From Streptomyces sp. NBC_01016 (GTDB taxonomy: Bacteria > Actinomycetota > Actinomycetes > Streptomycetales > Streptomycetaceae), in NCBI RefSeq assembly GCF_026341035.1, contig NZ_JAPEOQ010000002.1, forward strand, positions 1,922,001 to 1,986,000: a stretch of 64,000 bases of DNA, written 5' to 3'. Every line of letters starts with the position of its first letter. The first letter of the stretch is position 1. Both the position numbers and the translations under genes were made by a program. Below are positions 17,930-26,427 of the stretch, piece after piece. The notes beneath the pieces were generated by a model, which made no database searches, had not been told where the DNA came from, and was given only the letters and a program-made list of their open reading frames with translations.

Positions 17930-17981
17930 GAACTCTCCTCAGAACGTGGACAGTTGCCGCACCGACCCTACGTCCGGCCCG

Positions 17982-20546
17982 CTATTCGTGCGCGATCGCC
18001 GCCAGCACGTTCAGCCGCGAGGCCCGCAGCGCCGGCAACAGCGCCGCCGCGAGGCCCACGAGCACCGAGCCGACCACCACCGTGGCGATCGTCGTCCACG
18101 GGATCGCCAGCGCCTCCATGCCCTCCAGGGCCAGCACCCGCTGCGCGACCACGCCCCATACGAGCCCGAGCGCGAGCCCGAGCACCGCCCCGAACACGGC
18201 GATCACCACCGACTCCAGGCGGATCATGAGCCGCAACTGGCGCCGCGCGAGCCCGATCGCCCGCAGCAGCCCTATCTCCCGCGTGCGTTCCACGACCGAC
18301 AGGGCAAGGGTGTTGACCACGCCGAGGACCGCGATGACGATCGCCAGGCCGAGCAGCGCGTACACCAGATACAGGAGCACCGCGATCTGCCCGTGGATCA
18401 GCTCCTTGTAGTCGGCGAGGTCGCGCACCTGCACCTGCGGATACGGGTCGAGCGTCTTCTCCAGGCGCTCGCGCAGCACGTCGGGTGAGGTGCCGGAGGA
18501 GGCGTTCACGTACACCGCCGAGTCCTGGCCGCCCGGCGCGTACTTCACCAGTGTGGACAGGCCCATCGCGAAGCCGCCGGTCATACCGAAGTCGTTGGCC
18601 TCCTGGTCGGTCAGGGCGCCCACGGTCAGCTCGGTGCGCTTCCCGCCGGGGAACTCCACGGGCAGCACGCTGCCGATCCGCGCCCCGTGCTCGGCCGCGA
18701 ACTCCTTCTGCAGCAGCAGGCGTCGGGGTGCCAGGCCCGTGGCGCTGCTGCCCCGCGCGTACGTGACGTGCGCGACCTCGTCGACCCGCCGGTCCCACCC
18801 GGCAGCCGTCGTCTTCACCCGCTTCCCGTCCGGCATGCGCACGGCGAGCGCGCTGAACCGCTGGCGCACCACCAGACCCACGCCGTCCGTCGCCCGTATC
18901 TTCCGGGTGACCTCCTGCGAGAACGGCATGAAGTTGGCGTTCTGCACGGTGAAGTCGGCGCCCAGCGTCTTGTCGATCTGCTCGTCGAACGACTTGCTCA
19001 TGGACGCGCTCGCCACGGACATCCCCGCCACGAGGGCAAGGCCCACCATCAGGGCGGCGGCGGTGGCTCCGGTGCGGCGCGGGTTGCGCAGCGCGTTGCG
19101 CTGGCTCATCCGGCCGATCGAACCGAACACGGCGGGGAACGCGCCGCCGAGGACCCGGATCACGGGCCGTACGAGCAGGGGCCCCGCGACGACCGTCGCG
19201 AGCAGCGTGAGGACGATGCCGAGGCCGAGCAGCGAGGACGCGGGCCCCGTCTCGTCCGCCATCCAGCAGCCGATCAGGGCCGCGGCGCCGGCCGCGCCGA
19301 TCACCGAACCCACCAGCGCCCGCACCTTCAACGGCCGCCCCACACCCGCGATCTCGGCGTCGGCGAGCGCGGCCATCGGGGAGACGCGGGCCGCGCGCCG
19401 CGACGGCAGATACGCGGCCACGAACGTGACCCCGACGCCGACCACGAACGAAATCACGGGAGTGGTCCAACCCACCGCCATTTCCGTGGACTTGATGTTC
19501 ATGCCGAAGACGCTCATCACCTTGATGAGCCCGACGGCGAGCCCCACGCCGAGGGCGAACCCGGCCGCCGAACCGACGAGCCCGAGCAGCACCGCCTCCG
19601 TCAGGACGGAGCGCCGCACCTGCCGACGGTCCGCACCGAGCGCCCGCAGCAGTCCCAACTCCCGGGTCCGCTGGGCGATCAGCATCGAGAACGTATTCAC
19701 GATGAGGAACACGCCGACCAGGACGGCGATCCCGGCGAAGGCGAGCATCACGTACTTGATGACGTCGAGGAACCCGCCCAGGTCGTCCGTGGCCGACTTC
19801 GCGTCCTCGTCGGCCGTCTTCAACTCGTAGGCGCCGCCCAGCTCTTGGCCGATCCGCCGCTTGAGGGTCGTGTCGGCGACGCCCGGCGCCGCGTCCACCG
19901 CGATGCTCGAGGCGCGCCCGGTGCCGCCGAGCAGCCTGCGCTGCGCGGTGCCCGTGTCCAGGAAGACGAGGGCCGCGCCCGGGTTCGTCGTACGGAACGT
20001 GGCGATGCCCACGACCTCGACCTTGAACGAACCGGGCTCGGCGAGGACGGTGAGCGGGTCCCCGATGCCTACGTGCTTCTTGTCGGCGGTGTCCGCGTCG
20101 AGCAGCGCCTGGCGGGGTCCGCGCGGCGCGTGCCCCGACGTGAGGCGCAGCGGACTGCGGTCCGTAGGCTCCCAGTTGGTGGCGATCGTGGGCGCACCGG
20201 TGGTCGGTCCGACCGACTTGTTGTGCCGGTCGACGACGGTGATGTTCTCGACCCCGGCGTCGATGTGCGTGGCGGCCACGCCGTCGACCCGGTCGATCCG
20301 CCCGGCCAACGAGGCGGGCACCGTACGCACCGTGCCCGACGGCACGGACTCGTCGAAGTCGTCCTCCTGGGGTCCCACCCGCACGTCCGCCGACGTCGAA
20401 GCGAAGAGCCGGTCGAAGGTGCGCGACACGGTGTCGGAGAAGATCAGGCTGCCCGCGACGAACGCCACCGACAGGACGACGGCGAGCGCGGACAGGACGA
20501 GGCGCCCCTTGTGCGCCAGGAAGCTCCGTAAGGTCGCTTTCAACAT
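17982..20546 (-). CDS. ABC transporter permease, two FtsX domains (MacB-like)
   Basis: An 854-residue membrane protein: an N-terminal TM helix (about 15-35), a large extracellular MacB_PCD domain, a first FtsX block (about 255-390), further TM helices (about 400-480), a second extracellular domain, and a C-terminal FtsX block (about 730-850). This duplicated layout matches the actinobacterial FtsX-type exporters that work with a separate ATPase, encoded two bases upstream at 20549-21340. Such pairs export lipids, peptides or drugs or transmit force to envelope enzymes; the substrate is unknown. Confidence 0.92.
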   Translation of the reverse strand: MLKATLRSFLAHKGRLVLSALAVVLSVAFVAGSLIFSDTVSRTFDRLFASTSADVRVGPQEDDFDESVPSGTVRTVPASLAGRIDRVDGVAATHIDAGVENITVVDRHNKSVGPTTGAPTIATNWEPTDRSPLRLTSGHAPRGPRQALLDADTADKKHVGIGDPLTVLAEPGSFKVEVVGIATFRTTNPGAALVFLDTGTAQRRLLGGTGRASSIAVDAAPGVADTTLKRRIGQELGGAYELKTADEDAKSATDDLGGFLDVIKYVMLAFAGIAVLVGVFLIVNTFSMLIAQRTRELGLLRALGADRRQVRRSVLTEAVLLGLVGSAAGFALGVGLAVGLIKVMSVFGMNIKSTEMAVGWTTPVISFVVGVGVTFVAAYLPSRRAARVSPMAALADAEIAGVGRPLKVRALVGSVIGAAGAAALIGCWMADETGPASSLLGLGIVLTLLATVVAGPLLVRPVIRVLGGAFPAVFGSIGRMSQRNALRNPRRTGATAAALMVGLALVAGMSVASASMSKSFDEQIDKTLGADFTVQNANFMPFSQEVTRKIRATDGVGLVVRQRFSALAVRMPDGKRVKTTAAGWDRRVDEVAHVTYARGSSATGLAPRRLLLQKEFAAEHGARIGSVLPVEFPGGKRTELTVGALTDQEANDFGMTGGFAMGLSTLVKYAPGGQDSAVYVNASSGTSPDVLRERLEKTLDPYPQVQVRDLADYKELIHGQIAVLLYLVYALLGLAIVIAVLGVVNTLALSVVERTREIGLLRAIGLARRQLRLMIRLESVVIAVFGAVLGLALGLVWGVVAQRVLALEGMEALAIPWTTIATVVVGSVLVGLAAALLPALRASRLNVLAAIAHE

Positions 20547-20548
20547 GG

Positions 20549-21340
20549 CTAACCCCGGGGGCCGGGCTTTTCGGCGACAACCTGGCGCACGACGTCGAAC
20601 TGTTTCATGCGCTCCAGGACGGACTCCGCGGTCGGTTCCCGCATCTCGTCCACGACGCGGCCGTCACCGAGGAAGAGGACCAGGTCGGCGTGGGCGGCGG
20701 CGCCCGGGTCGTGGGTCACCATGACCACGGTCTGACCCAGCTCGTCGACCGACTGGCGCAGGAATCCGAGCACTTCGAGCCCGGCCCGCGAGTCCAGGTT
20801 CCCCGTCGGCTCGTCCGCGAAGATCAGCTCGGGGCGCGCGGCGAGCGCCCGCGCGCACGCGACGCGCTGCTGCTGCCCGCCGGAGAGCTGAGCGGGGCGG
20901 TGCTTCAGCCGGTCCCGCAGGCCGAGCGTGTCGATGACCTGCTCCAGCCACTTCTCGTCCGGGTCCTTGCCCGCGATGTCCATCGGCAGCGTGATGTTCT
21001 CCGCCGCGTTCAGCGTGGGGATCAGGTTGAAGGACTGGAACATGAAACCGATGCGGTCGCGCCGCAGTCGCGTCAGTTCGCGCTCCTTCAGTCCCGTGAT
21101 CTCCGTTTCCCCCAGCCACACCTGTCCCGCCGAGACGGTGTCGAGGCCCGCCAGGCAGTGCATCAGCGTGGATTTGCCCGAGCCCGAAGGGCCCATCACG
21201 GCCGTGTACCGGCCGCGCGCGATGTCCACGTCGACCGCGTCGAGAGCGAGCACCTGCGTCTCGCCGGAGCCGTACGCCTTCGTCAGGCCCCTGGCCCGCG
21301 CGGCGACGGCGGTCTCCTTGGCCACACCCGTTCCCCCCAC
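20549..21340 (-). CDS. ABC transporter ATP-binding protein (MacB/LolD type)
   Basis: A 263-residue ATPase with Walker A GPSGSGKSTLM, the Q-loop in FMFQSFNLIP, signature LSGGQQQRVACARALA, Walker B LIFADEPTGNLD and H-loop VMVTHD. The LDS run after Walker B is characteristic of MacB/LolD ATPases. The first codon is GTG at 21340 after GGGAG; an internal GTG five codons later is possible. It drives the FtsX permease encoded two bases downstream. Confidence 0.92.
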   Translation of the reverse strand: MGGTGVAKETAVAARARGLTKAYGSGETQVLALDAVDVDIARGRYTAVMGPSGSGKSTLMHCLAGLDTVSAGQVWLGETEITGLKERELTRLRRDRIGFMFQSFNLIPTLNAAENITLPMDIAGKDPDEKWLEQVIDTLGLRDRLKHRPAQLSGGQQQRVACARALAARPELIFADEPTGNLDSRAGLEVLGFLRQSVDELGQTVVMVTHDPGAAAHADLVLFLGDGRVVDEMREPTAESVLERMKQFDVVRQVVAEKPGPRG

Positions 21341-21431
21341 CCCAACTCCCTTACCTAGTAAGCCAGTTGTGCATCGGGCTTCGAGGCTCGATATCGGGTC
21401 CGAGGATAGCCGGTCGCTCTGACAACGGGTC

Positions 21432-22664
21432 TCAGAGCGCGTCGGCGCCGCTCACCTTCCAGCCGTCGGAGGTGCGGCTCATGGTCATCCGGACCCGGTT
21501 GAGGTCCACGAGATCCGCGTGCTGCGGGTCGACGTCGTCTTGCGGTACTCGCCGCCGAAATCGCCGGTCTGTGCGTTCAGGTCGACGATCAACCGGCTGA
21601 TGCAGGCGATCCGTACGGGGTCGAGGCCGGAGGGCTTCAACCGGCCCACGGGGGAGGGGCGGGCGATCCGTCGCGGCGGGGGCGGACTTCTTTCGGGCAG
21701 GTGCGGGTGACTGTGGTGGGTTGCTCCCAAGTGCAGGCAGCGACACCGTCACTCTCAGCACCGAAACGGACGGCAGCGCCACCGTCGGCAACCACCGCGT
21801 AGGACCCTCCTCGGTGGAACCCGAACGCTCCGGACCCGGCTCCGTGCGCAGGGGCGACGCGACGTCCCGGTGCTGCTCGCCCCGCGCCTCGCGCGCACGG
21901 GGAATCGCGGAACCGGAACCCGCATCGCCCACCGGCCGCACATCCCCCGTGTTCGCCCCGGCCACCCGCGACTCGGTCACCCGCGGCTCAGCGGCCCCGT
22001 GCTTCACGGCGTCCGGCACCACGAACCCCGCCACCACAAGCCCCGCCGTCGCGGACGACACCACGACGGCCTGCGCGGGCCCGCTCGCGACGAGCTTCCC
22101 GCGGCCCCACAGGAAGAGGGCGAGCCCCAGCGTCCCCGCCAAGGTGCTGCGCAAGGTGCGGCGGGCTCGCGCCAGCAGCGATTCGACGGTCCGATAGCCG
22201 AGCCGCATCCGCAGGGCGACCTCTCCCACGTCGAGGCCCTCGGCCTTCAGCCGCAGCGCCTCCGCCTGGCGCTCGGGCAGCCGGGCGCTGCGGGCGGCCA
22301 GCCAGCGCGCCTCGTCCCGGTCGCACACGGCCTCCTCGACGGGCACGGGGCCCGGGACCGTCAGCGTCGGGCTGCGGTGCACCTCGGCCTCCCGCGTGAC
22401 CTGCCGGTGCCGGTCGACGCACAGCCGCATCGTCACCGTCGTGAGCCAGCCGCCGAGCCGCTCGTCATCCAGGCCCGGACGCTCCGCCGCGCGCAGCATC
22501 GCCTCGTGCACCGCGTCCTCGGCGTCCTCCGGGGTGACGGATCCGCGCCGGGCGACCCTGAGCAGCTCCTCCCGGTGGCTCCACACGCGCAGCCAGCGCT
22601 CGGAGTGCGTGCCACGGCCCGCGGCCGCGGCGACATTCGGTGTGTCCGGCATGTCCATCGGCAT
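21432..22664 (-). CDS. RNA polymerase sigma factor, membrane-linked, with damaged C-terminal tail
   Basis: A 410-codon open frame. Sigma region 2 is at about residues 25-95 and sigma region 4 at about 128-172 (LPERQAEALRLKAEGLDVGE then an HTH with TVESLLARARRT). Hydrophobic segments at about 175-187 and 197-217 suggest a membrane anchor, then a Pro-rich linker. From about 21650 to 21545 the frame has poor GC3 codons while the -1/+1 frame has good ones and reads GLDPVRIACISRLIVDLNAQ; from about 21540 the original frame looks coding again (DPQHADLVDLNRVRMTMS). Two compensating indels, real or from sequencing, would explain this. No anti-sigma gene is adjacent. Confidence 0.78.
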   Translation of the reverse strand: MPMDMPDTPNVAAAAGRGTHSERWLRVWSHREELLRVARRGSVTPEDAEDAVHEAMLRAAERPGLDDERLGGWLTTVTMRLCVDRHRQVTREAEVHRSPTLTVPGPVPVEEAVCDRDEARWLAARSARLPERQAEALRLKAEGLDVGEVALRMRLGYRTVESLLARARRTLRSTLAGTLGLALFLWGRGKLVASGPAQAVVVSSATAGLVVAGFVVPDAVKHGAAEPRVTESRVAGANTGDVRPVGDAGSGSAIPRAREARGEQHRDVASPLRTEPGPERSGSTEEGPTRWLPTVALPSVSVLRVTVSLPALGSNPPQSPAPARKKSAPAATDRPPLPRGPVEALRPRPRTDRLHQPVDRRPERTDRRFRRRVPQDDVDPQHADLVDLNRVRMTMSRTSDGWKVSGADAL

Positions 22665-22749
22665 GAGGGCCCCTTCGCGCTCATCCGCCGGTCCTGTCCC
22701 GTCCGGCCCGCGAGAGTACAGCCGTAGATCAAAGGTGTGGAGAGGCGCA

Positions 22750-22797
22750 GACGATCGATCGTCCGCACCTTGCCGGTGCTAGCACATCGGCGCTAGC
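22750..22797. promoter_or_regulatory. Palindromic operator region before the toxin-antitoxin pair
   Basis: Two perfect palindromes, GACGATCGATCGTC (22750-22763) and GTGCTAGCAC (22776-22785), plus a second GCTAGC at 22792-22797, end nine bases before the antitoxin ATG. Ribbon-helix-helix antitoxins repress their own operon through such repeated sites; the paired GCTAGC cores 14 bases apart fit cooperative binding. The first palindrome could instead serve the divergent sigma-factor gene (start 22664). Confidence 0.6.
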
Positions 22798-22805
22798 TTG
22801 GAGGC

Positions 22806-23045
22806 ATGGCCAAGACGCAGCTGAACGTCAGGGTGGAAGAGGGCACCGCCCGCGCCGCCCGCGAGCGCGCGCTCGCCCAAGGGGTGAGCGTGAACCGGTA
22901 CATCGAGGAGCTGGTGCGGCGTGACGCCGGCGAGCAGGGGCGGACGTTCGTCGACGCCGCCGCCGACTTCATGAAGCAGTACGAGTCGGTGTTCGCCGAG
23001 GAGTTCGGCTCGGACACCGAAGGCCGGCGTCGCCCCGTTGAGTGA
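22806..23045 (+). CDS. Ribbon-helix-helix antitoxin
   Basis: A 79-residue protein beginning MAKTQLNVRVEEGTARAARE, with the beta strand and two helices of Arc/MetJ-type DNA-binding proteins (SVNRYIEELVRRDA) and an acidic C-terminus that would wrap the toxin. It overlaps the next gene by 8 bases. It is expected to neutralise the downstream Fic/Doc-like protein and to repress the operon through the palindromes just upstream. Confidence 0.8.
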   Translation: MAKTQLNVRVEEGTARAARERALAQGVSVNRYIEELVRRDAGEQGRTFVDAAADFMKQYESVFAEEFGSDTEGRRRPVE

Positions 23046-23445
23046 TTCGTCGAATGAACCGCTGAACGAACCGCCGCATCTCACCATCGACCTCGCCTGG
23101 CTGCTCATGGTCGCGGAGCAGAAGACCCCCGGTGATCCGCAGGTCACCGACTGGGGCGCCCTCGTGGGCGCCGTCGCCCGCCACCGGGCCGCGATCTTCG
23201 ACGTGCCGGTCTACGACTCGGCGCACGCGCGCGCCGCGTCGCTTCTCCAACTCCTCATCCATGTACCGGCGTTGGAGCGCTCGAACGCGATGTACGCGAC
23301 GGCTGTCGCCTACGCGTACCTCGTCGCCAGCGGGCTGAAGATCGTCACGTCGCCCGAGCAGATCCGCGATCTGGCGCGCCTGGTGAAGACGGGCACGGCG
23401 ACGGTCCACGACATCGAGAAGGAACTCCGCACCTGGAGCCTGTGA
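23038..23445 (+). CDS. Fic/Doc-like toxin component, degenerate Fic motif
   Basis: A 135-residue all-helical protein resembling the actinobacterial proteins annotated as Fic-family toxin components. The region HVPALERSNAMYATAVAYAY lies where Doc has HxFxDxNKR; His and Asn are kept but the phosphate-binding Gly and Arg are not obvious, so kinase or AMPylation activity is uncertain. No ATG or GTG fits: the start must be TTG at 23038, inside the antitoxin gene, so translation depends on antitoxin translation. That keeps toxin below antitoxin. Convergent with the methyltransferase at 23470. Confidence 0.7.
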   Translation: MSDSSNEPLNEPPHLTIDLAWLLMVAEQKTPGDPQVTDWGALVGAVARHRAAIFDVPVYDSAHARAASLLQLLIHVPALERSNAMYATAVAYAYLVASGLKIVTSPEQIRDLARLVKTGTATVHDIEKELRTWSL

Positions 23446-23469
23446 GGCGGCGGCCCGGAGCCCGTGCGG

Positions 23470-24168
23470 CTACGCCTGGTCCCCGTCGCGTGCGGGCCGC
23501 CTGGCCGTGCCGAGCACGCAGTACGACATCGGCTGCCGGGGCCCGTGCCCCGGCATGGTCAGCGCCCGGTGGTCGCCGAGCTCGAAGCCGGCCGCGCGCA
23601 GCGAGCCGATGGCGTCCCGCCGCAGGTGGCAGCCGCCGACGCAGAGCGGCCACAGAGTCCGGTCGAGGGCGCCCTGGACGAGGCGCATGCCGCACCCCGG
23701 AGCCCGCACATGTTCGAAGAATCGCACCTCACCGCCCGGCCGCAGCACGCGCCACACCTCGCCCAGGGAGCGTTCCACGTTCCGTACGCTGCACAGCACG
23801 GTGCTGAGCACCACGGCGTCGTACGCCTCGCTCTTCACGGGCAGTGCCTCCGCGGCGCCCGGAACCACGTCGACCGGCACGTCCACGCGCTGCGCCGCGT
23901 CGACGGCGATCCGGCGCAGGGAGCGCTCCGGTTCGATGGCGACGACCTCGGAGACGGTGGTCGGATAGTGTCCGAAGCCGATGCCGGTCCCGGCGCCGAT
24001 CTCCAGTACGCGTCCGGAGAGCCCGGCGACGAGCTCCCTCCGTATGGGGGCCATGACGGGCTCGACCCGCTCGACGACCTGCGCGTAGTACCGGGCGAAC
24101 ACGGGATGCCGCACGGCGTCCCGCCCACCGCGCCGGGCCGCTTTGCCGACCAACGATGCCTTGTCCAC
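23470..24168 (-). CDS. Class I SAM-dependent methyltransferase
   Basis: A 232-residue UbiE/type-11 methyltransferase fold. The SAM motif I is VLEIGAGTGIGFGHYP, followed by VVAIEPERSL (motif II acidic residue) and the post-motif EVWRVLRPGGEVRFFEHVRA. A GTG at 24168 is chosen because GGAGG sits nine bases before it. The C-terminal half (CVGGCHLRRDAIGSLRAAGF) resembles METTL7/phospholipid-type methyltransferases. Substrate unknown. Confidence 0.87.
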   Translation of the reverse strand: MDKASLVGKAARRGGRDAVRHPVFARYYAQVVERVEPVMAPIRRELVAGLSGRVLEIGAGTGIGFGHYPTTVSEVVAIEPERSLRRIAVDAAQRVDVPVDVVPGAAEALPVKSEAYDAVVLSTVLCSVRNVERSLGEVWRVLRPGGEVRFFEHVRAPGCGMRLVQGALDRTLWPLCVGGCHLRRDAIGSLRAAGFELGDHRALTMPGHGPRQPMSYCVLGTARRPARDGDQA

Positions 24169-24263
24169 GACGGGGCCTCCTTCACTGGGCGCGCCCCCAC
24201 CTCCAGTCTTCCCCGCCGCGGAGCCCTGGACCCTACGCCCGAGGCTCCGCCCCGGCCCCCGCG

Positions 24264-24284
24264 CCTCAAACGCCGGCGGGGCTT
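24264..24284. repeat. Streptomyces intergenic element (CCTCAAACGCCGGCGGGGC)
   Basis: This reads, on the other strand, GCCCCGCCGGCGTTTGAGG, the core of a short intergenic repeat found after many Streptomyces genes. It sits between the bioD 3' end and the methyltransferase gene. A variant split by an inserted hairpin is at 36908-36972. Confidence 0.6.
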
Positions 24285-24292
24285 TAATTGCA

Positions 24293-24365
24293 CGGCACCG
24301 GCCGCCCCCGCCTTGGGCAATCTGCCGCCTTGGGCGGCAGGGTGGGCAAGGCGGCCCCCGGTGCC
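24293..24365 (-). terminator. Nested hairpin terminator after the biotin operon
   Basis: An inner perfect 8-bp stem CTGCCGCC/GGCGGCAG (24322-24329, 24333-24340; loop TTG) lies inside an imperfect long stem pairing CGGCACCGG-type sequence at 24293-24318 with the complementary stretch ending at 24365. It starts 20 bases after the bioD stop on the minus strand, so it probably ends bioBAD transcription. Confidence 0.65.
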
Positions 24366-24385
24366 GCGCGCCCCTCACGAAGGCG

Positions 24386-25132
24386 TCAACCCCGGAAAGC
24401 CTCGGGGCGCTCGCTCTCCGCAAACGCACCCCCGTCCCACACCCCGCCCAACTCCGGCCCCAGCCACCCCTCCGCCCCGGCCCGGAACGCCCCCGGTGAC
24501 AGCGCCCCGGCCCCCGCCGGCACCGCCCCCAGCAGCTCCGCCCCCGCCACCACCGGCAGGTCCGCCACGTTGCAGCGTTCCGCGAGCCCCGGGTCGCGGG
24601 GCCAGCTGCCGATGACGACCCCCGCCTGGCGAAGGCCGCGCGACCGCAACGCCTCACCCGTCAACTGCACGGAGTTCAACGTCCCGAGCCCCGCCGCCGC
24701 GACCACCAGCACCGGCGCCCCGAGCAACCCCGCCACATCCGCCAACGTCGCGCCCTCCTCGTCGAAGCGCACGAGCAGCCCACCCGCACCCTCCACCAGC
24801 ACGAGGTCGTGCGACGCCGCCAACTTCTCGACGGCGTCGGCCACTTGCCCCGGCCGCACCGGCGCAAGCCCGGCCCGCGCCGCCGCCGTCCCGGGCGCGA
24901 GCGGCTCCGGGTACCGCGCCAGCTCGACCCCCGTCACCGCGTCCCCCGCGAGCCGCACCACCTCGTCCACGTCTCCCGGCTCCCCGGGCGCGACGCCCGT
25001 CTGCGCCGGTTTGAGCACGGCCACCGAACGCCCGGCCCGCGCCGCGACGGCCGCAAGCGCCGCCGTCGTCACGGTCTTGCCCACCTCGGTCCCGGTCCCG
25101 GTCACGACCAGCACACTCATCTCGGCACTCAC
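24386..25132 (-). CDS. bioD: ATP-dependent dethiobiotin synthetase
   Basis: A 248-residue synthetase that closes the ureido ring of 7,8-diaminopelargonic acid with CO2 and ATP, the third of four late biotin steps. The P-loop VTGTGTEVGKTVTTAALA is at the N-terminus; the Lys in VLKPAQTG and the EGAGGLLVRF motif are family hallmarks. It follows bioA with a GTGA overlap if GTG at 25132 is used; ATG at 25120 after AAAGGTGAG is also plausible. Last gene of the bioB-bioA-bioD operon. Confidence 0.93.
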   Translation of the reverse strand: MSAEMSVLVVTGTGTEVGKTVTTAALAAVAARAGRSVAVLKPAQTGVAPGEPGDVDEVVRLAGDAVTGVELARYPEPLAPGTAAARAGLAPVRPGQVADAVEKLAASHDLVLVEGAGGLLVRFDEEGATLADVAGLLGAPVLVVAAAGLGTLNSVQLTGEALRSRGLRQAGVVIGSWPRDPGLAERCNVADLPVVAGAELLGAVPAGAGALSPGAFRAGAEGWLGPELGGVWDGGAFAESERPEAFRG

Positions 25133-26427
25133 CTTTCACCTGAAGCGGCGGCAGCGACCGCGCACACCGCACGAGCGATCCGTGCCACGTCCTCGTCACT
25201 CGTGACGTACGGCGGCATCGTGTAGACGAGGTCCCGGAACGGCCGCAGCCACACACCCTCCGCGACCGCCGCCCGCGTCGCCGCCGCCATGTCGACCTCG
25301 CGATCGAGCTGCACGACGCCGATGGCGCCGAGGACGCGCACATCCCGCACCCCGGCCAGCTCCACAGCCCCCGCCAGCCCCTCGCTCAGCCCCGCCTCGA
25401 TCCGCTTCACCTCACCGCGCCAGTCCTGCTCCAGCAGCAGATCGATCGACGCGCACGCGATCGCCGACGCCAGCGGGTTCCCCATGAACGTCGGCCCGTG
25501 CGCGAGCACCGGCACCTCGCCCCGCGAGATCCCCTCGGCGACCCGCGCCGTGCACAGCGTCGCCGCCATCGTCAGATAGCCACCGGTCAACGCCTTCCCG
25601 ATGCACATCACATCGGGCGACACCCCCGCGTGCCCGGCCGCGAACAGCTCCCCGGTCCGCCCGAACCCCGTGGCGATCTCGTCGAACACCAGCAGCACAT
25701 CGTGTGCGTCGCACGCCTCCCGCAGCACCCGCAGATACGCGGGGGAGTGGAACCGCATCCCGCCCGCGCCCTGCACCACCGGCTCCACGATCACGGCCGC
25801 CACCTCGTGCGCGTGCCGGCCGATCGCCTCCCGCAGCTGCTCCGCGTACGCCTCCTCGTAGGCGTCGAAGCCGCTCGGCGGCTCGGGCACGAAGATCTGC
25901 TCCTGCAACACGCCCGCCCACAGCCCGTGCATCCCGCCCTCCGGGTCGCACACGGACATCGGCTGCCAGGTGTCACCGTGGTAACCACCGCGCCACGTCA
26001 GCATGCGCCGCTTCTCGGGCCGGCCGAGCGAGCGCCAGTACTGCAGACACATCTTCAGGGCGACCTCGACCGACACGGACCCCGAATCGGCGAGGAAGAC
26101 GTGCTCCAGGCCCTCCGGTGACATATCGACAAGGCGTTCCACGAGCCGTACCGCCGGCTCGTGCGTCAGGCCGCCGAACATCACATGGCTCATCCGATCC
26201 AACTGGCCGCGCGCCGCCTCGTCGAGCACCGGGTGGCCGTAGCCGTGGATCGCCGACCACCACGACGACATCCCGTCCACCAGCTCACCGTGCCCCGTGA
26301 CCCGAAGCCGCACCCCGGCCGCCGACTCGACGACCAGGGGCTGTTGCGTTCCGGGCATCGGACCGTACGGGTGCCAGACGTGGCGCCGGTCCAGGTCGAG
26401 CAGTTCGTCCAGGTTCAGTTCAGGCAT
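25129..26427 (-). CDS. bioA: Adenosylmethionine-8-amino-7-oxononanoate aminotransferase
   Basis: A 432-residue class III PLP aminotransferase converting KAPA to DAPA using SAM as amino donor. The N-terminus MPELNLDELLDLDRRHVWHP and the WSAIHGYGHP motif are typical BioA. The PLP-binding Asp is in LLVFDEIATGFGRTG and the Schiff-base Lys in MCIGKALTGGYLT. It overlaps the end of bioB by 8 bases and bioD by up to 4, so the three genes are translationally coupled. Confidence 0.95.
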   Translation of the reverse strand: MPELNLDELLDLDRRHVWHPYGPMPGTQQPLVVESAAGVRLRVTGHGELVDGMSSWWSAIHGYGHPVLDEAARGQLDRMSHVMFGGLTHEPAVRLVERLVDMSPEGLEHVFLADSGSVSVEVALKMCLQYWRSLGRPEKRRMLTWRGGYHGDTWQPMSVCDPEGGMHGLWAGVLQEQIFVPEPPSGFDAYEEAYAEQLREAIGRHAHEVAAVIVEPVVQGAGGMRFHSPAYLRVLREACDAHDVLLVFDEIATGFGRTGELFAAGHAGVSPDVMCIGKALTGGYLTMAATLCTARVAEGISRGEVPVLAHGPTFMGNPLASAIACASIDLLLEQDWRGEVKRIEAGLSEGLAGAVELAGVRDVRVLGAIGVVQLDREVDMAAATRAAVAEGVWLRPFRDLVYTMPPYVTSDEDVARIARAVCAVAAAASGER

